DNA from: an uncultured Planctomycetaceae bacterium
GTDB lineage: Bacteria; Planctomycetota; Planctomycetia; Planctomycetales; Planctomycetaceae
Reading direction: 5' to 3'
NCBI GenBank assembly: GCA_943787265.1
Contig: CALSLT010000045.1
Location: 1 to 46,119, forward strand
Length of the DNA: 46,119 nucleotides
The first letter of the stretch is position 1; every line of letters begins with the position of its first letter. This document shows positions 43,878 to 46,119 of the stretch, in pieces. The notes under the pieces were generated by a model, which was not told the origin of the DNA, ran no database searches, and saw only the letters and a program-made list of their open reading frames with translations. A program made the translations under genes and the position numbers.

Positions 43878-44282
43878 ATGGCTACACTCGTCAGCATTGA
43901 AGGGATCGGTGAAAAATACGCCGACTGTCTGGCCAGGGCCGGGATTGGATCAACGGGCACTTTGCTCGACCGTGGAGCCACTCGTGCAGGCCGGGACGAG
44001 ATTGCTCGTACGGCAGGTGTGACGGGGCATCAGGTTCTGGCGTGGGTCAACCGCGCCGATTTGTTTCGCATCGACGGGGTTGGCGAAGAGTTTTCGGACC
44101 TGCTCGAAGCGTCTGGTGTGGATTCCGTGCCCGAACTGGCTCAGAGAAACGCCGAGCATTTGTTCGAAAAGATGGCAGTAGTCAACGAGTCAAAGAAGCT
44201 CGTTCGCCGCGTTCCCAATCTGGCCGAGATTCACAGTTGGATCAATCAGGCGAAAACGCTGCCTCGGAAAGTTGAACACTGA
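43878..44282 (+). CDS. DUF4332 family protein (helix-hairpin-helix repeats)
   Basis: The 134-residue protein has two helix-hairpin-helix-like units, VSIEGIGEKYADCLARAGIG and LFRIDGVGEEFSDLLEASGV. A conserved end follows (VRRVPNLAEIHSWINQAKTL), a pattern characteristic of DUF4332. The start at 43878 is preceded by GGGAGG. HhH domains bind DNA without sequence specificity, but the role of DUF4332 is not established. It lies between two small membrane protein genes of the same strand. Confidence 0.85.
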   Translation: MATLVSIEGIGEKYADCLARAGIGSTGTLLDRGATRAGRDEIARTAGVTGHQVLAWVNRADLFRIDGVGEEFSDLLEASGVDSVPELAQRNAEHLFEKMAVVNESKKLVRRVPNLAEIHSWINQAKTLPRKVEH

Positions 44283-44388
44283 CTTCGCGTTAGATTTGTC
44301 TGTTGGCGAAGCAAGTCACGCGCTCAAACCGATCGTTGAGTGATGGACACAGCGATCTGAAGATTGGCGATTGAGAGAGAATGAGCCC

Positions 44389-44631
44389 ATGAAAATTATG
44401 CCCCCACGCCAGGATGGCCAGACGCGAACTGTTTTTCGAATTCTGGCTGGTATCGTTGCTGCGTTTATTCTGCTGGTCAGCTTGCCGTTGGCTCTTTACG
44501 AGGCGACTACTGCAACGATGGTGGGCTGGGAAACGTTGTTGAATTGGTTCATGGTGTTGTGTTGTATTTATGCAGGCATTGGTTTGGCGATAGGCGCCAG
44601 GACGGGCCGTTGGTTCAACTCACCCGGTTGA
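44389..44631 (+). CDS. Small two-helix membrane protein
   Basis: The 80-residue protein (MKIMPPRQDGQTRTVFRILA) has two hydrophobic segments, ILAGIVAAFILLVSLPLALY and NWFMVLCCIYAGIGLAIGA. An ATG at 44371 is the alternative start. It is probably the third gene of the 43529 operon. No function can be assigned. Confidence 0.65.
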   Translation: MKIMPPRQDGQTRTVFRILAGIVAAFILLVSLPLALYEATTATMVGWETLLNWFMVLCCIYAGIGLAIGARTGRWFNSPG

Positions 44632-44734
44632 CATCTCGCGAGTTGCCGTCAGCCGCATTCACATTCGGATCGTCACAATCTCGGGCATGTCGGAAAGTCG
44701 TTTTTTTTGTTGGTTACGTCTCAGACAGGACAGC

Positions 44735-46114
44735 ATGACTCATCGTCTAAACTCCAGAAACGTTGCCAACATCCGGCCGTTTGTGAAGCGAAGGATACTC
44801 CCGCATCTCGAAGTCGGTTGTCGCTTCTGGCTGGTTTTGACGGGGCTGCTGATTACGTTTACCACGGATCCGAATTGCGACGCGCAGTTTGATATCGAAG
44901 AAGCCCCTTTCGAATACAGCAAGACTCAGGATCAGAACGTCGTCACGGATTTGATCGCACAGCTCAAAACCGGCGAGAAGCAGTTGGAGCATTCTGATGA
45001 CTTCGGTTACTTGCCGTCACTTCTAAAAGAGTTTGGGATTTCGTCGTATTCTCAGGGGCTGGTTTTCTCGAAGTCCAGTCTGCAGGTTGGGCATATTTCG
45101 TCTCAGAATCCGCGGGCGATCTACTTCAACGATGATGTCTACGTCGGCTGGGTCAGAGGCAGCTCACTCGTGGAAATCTCGACGAGTGACGCAAAGCTTG
45201 GTGCAGCTTTTTACTCCGCCGAACAGTCCGGAAGTCGTCTAAATATCCGACGGCGCAACTATACGTGCCTTGCCTGCCACACCACGTCGATGACAAAAGG
45301 CGTCCCCGGACATACCGTTCGAAGCGTGTTTCCAAAACACAACGGTGGCTTTGACTATCGACGAAAATCCTTCATCACCGACCACAAAAGCCCGATTGCC
45401 GAACGTTGGGGTGGCTGGTACGTAACCGGCGATCATGGAAATATGAATCACATGGGCAACGCCGTTCTGGCCGGGAATCGACTTGATACCAGACACAGCT
45501 CTAATCTGAGTGACCTCAGCGACCGGCTCTTTACGCTCGACTGGTTAACTCCCTACAGCGACATCGTTGCGTTAATGATCCTTGAGCATCAAACGCAAAT
45601 GCACAACACCTTTACGGTGGGAAATTTCAGCGTGCGACAAGCTGTTTACGAGAACCAACAACGCGACGGACCGAGTTCAAAAGCCAAGGGAAGTGCATTC
45701 GCACAGATTGTTGACGGCGCCGCAAAGAACGTTGTCGACTACATGCTGTTCCTCAACGAATCTCCGCTGGTCAGTGAGATCAAACCATCGAATCGATTCA
45801 CAAAAGTATTCTCTGGTCGACAGCCTTCAGACAGCAAGGGCCGCTCTCTGCGAGCCTTCAACTTGAAAAGTCGACTGTTTGAATACCCATGCAGCTACAT
45901 GATTTACTCTCATGCATTTGCAACGCTTGAACCTGAGTTACGGAGTCAGATTTATCGCCGCTTGTGGAGCACACTGAACGCTGACGAGTCATCAGACGAG
46001 TTCAAGCACTTGAACAACGACGCCCGCGTCGCGATTCGCGAGATCATCAGAGACACGAAAACTGACCTGCCAGCCTACTGGTATGCCCATCCGAAATCGT
46101 CAGTCAGCAGGTAA
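44735..46114 (+). CDS. Secreted haem-type (CxxCH) hypothetical protein of planctomycetes
   Basis: The protein has about 459 residues from 44735; an in-frame ATG at 44687 would add 16 residues. A membrane or signal helix lies at about 25-45 (FWLVLTGLLITFTTD). The body is enzyme-like, with IYFNDDVYVGWVRGSSLVEI, then one haem motif CLACHTTSMTKGVPGH, and GGWYVTGDHGNMNHMGN; a second half is mostly helical (VALMILEHQTQMHNTFTVGN). I know this only as a family of uncharacterised planctomycete proteins with cytochrome-like motifs. It has no sigma-54 type element upstream and probably does not belong to the stress island. Confidence 0.75.
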   Translation: MTHRLNSRNVANIRPFVKRRILPHLEVGCRFWLVLTGLLITFTTDPNCDAQFDIEEAPFEYSKTQDQNVVTDLIAQLKTGEKQLEHSDDFGYLPSLLKEFGISSYSQGLVFSKSSLQVGHISSQNPRAIYFNDDVYVGWVRGSSLVEISTSDAKLGAAFYSAEQSGSRLNIRRRNYTCLACHTTSMTKGVPGHTVRSVFPKHNGGFDYRRKSFITDHKSPIAERWGGWYVTGDHGNMNHMGNAVLAGNRLDTRHSSNLSDLSDRLFTLDWLTPYSDIVALMILEHQTQMHNTFTVGNFSVRQAVYENQQRDGPSSKAKGSAFAQIVDGAAKNVVDYMLFLNESPLVSEIKPSNRFTKVFSGRQPSDSKGRSLRAFNLKSRLFEYPCSYMIYSHAFATLEPELRSQIYRRLWSTLNADESSDEFKHLNNDARVAIREIIRDTKTDLPAYWYAHPKSSVSR

Positions 46115-46119
46115 TCGCC

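Noticed and set aside
23062..44631. A sigma-54 activator (AAA+ enhancer-binding protein) expected in the island
   Set aside because: None of the proteins has the GAFTGA-type AAA+ domain; the activator must be encoded outside the window.

Overview
The window comes from a planctomycete (phylum Planctomycetota). The signs are secreted multi-domain cytochromes of the DUF1587/DUF1592/DUF1588 type, two sulfatases, a DUF1559 prepilin-like protein, a PQQ-type beta-propeller fused to haem domains, an ECF sigma/FecR pair and an IS-rich segment, all at moderate GC. I see no rRNA, tRNA or CRISPR array.

Left third (1-14.6 kb, all minus strand). One long gene train is headed by an ECF sigma factor and an overlapping FecR-type membrane protein. 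It continues through a small membrane protein, a DUF1559 protein, a SUMF-domain lipoprotein, an iduronate-2-sulfatase-like sulfatase, a sulfatase fused to a PQQ propeller and cytochrome, a two-haem Vgb-like propeller protein, and a DUF1592 cytochrome that runs off the left edge. It looks like an extracytoplasmic system for desulfating and oxidising a sulfated substrate. Several genes carry clustered frameshifts that leave the protein motifs readable. Two copies of a 70-80 bp palindromic, MITE-like repeat lie here, one of them inside a coding region.

Middle (14.6-22.9 kb). A nest of insertion sequences covers 15.0-18.8 kb. An IS5/IS427-type element sits in the 3' end of an IS3-family transposase gene, and an ISL3-family element sits at the same codons of a second IS3 remnant. 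The ISL3 transposase is put out of frame by a 64 bp minisatellite. After this come frame-broken remains of a secreted protein, an NHL-repeat protein and a proline-racemase-family enzyme, then an intact ornithine-cyclodeaminase-family reductase. The last two suggest trans-3-hydroxy-L-proline catabolism.

Right half (23-44.6 kb). This is a compact stress/dormancy island with intact reading frames: six universal stress protein genes (eight Usp domains), an APH-like/P-loop kinase fusion, a TerB-like protein, a cyclic-nucleotide-binding protein without a DNA-binding domain, a metallo-beta-lactamase/LOG fusion coupled to a Ca2+-type P-ATPase, a CBS pair, a formate channel/formate dehydrogenase/PPK2 operon, and small membrane and DUF4332 proteins. 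The main discovery is that all 11 transcription units inferred here begin with a sigma-54 type -24/-12 element (GG-N10-GC), 10 of them good and one weaker. Ten of the 11 form five back-to-back divergent pairs. The content resembles the mycobacterial DosR dormancy regulon, but the promoters point to RpoN control. No sigma-54 activator gene lies in the window. A secreted single-haem protein closes the right edge.
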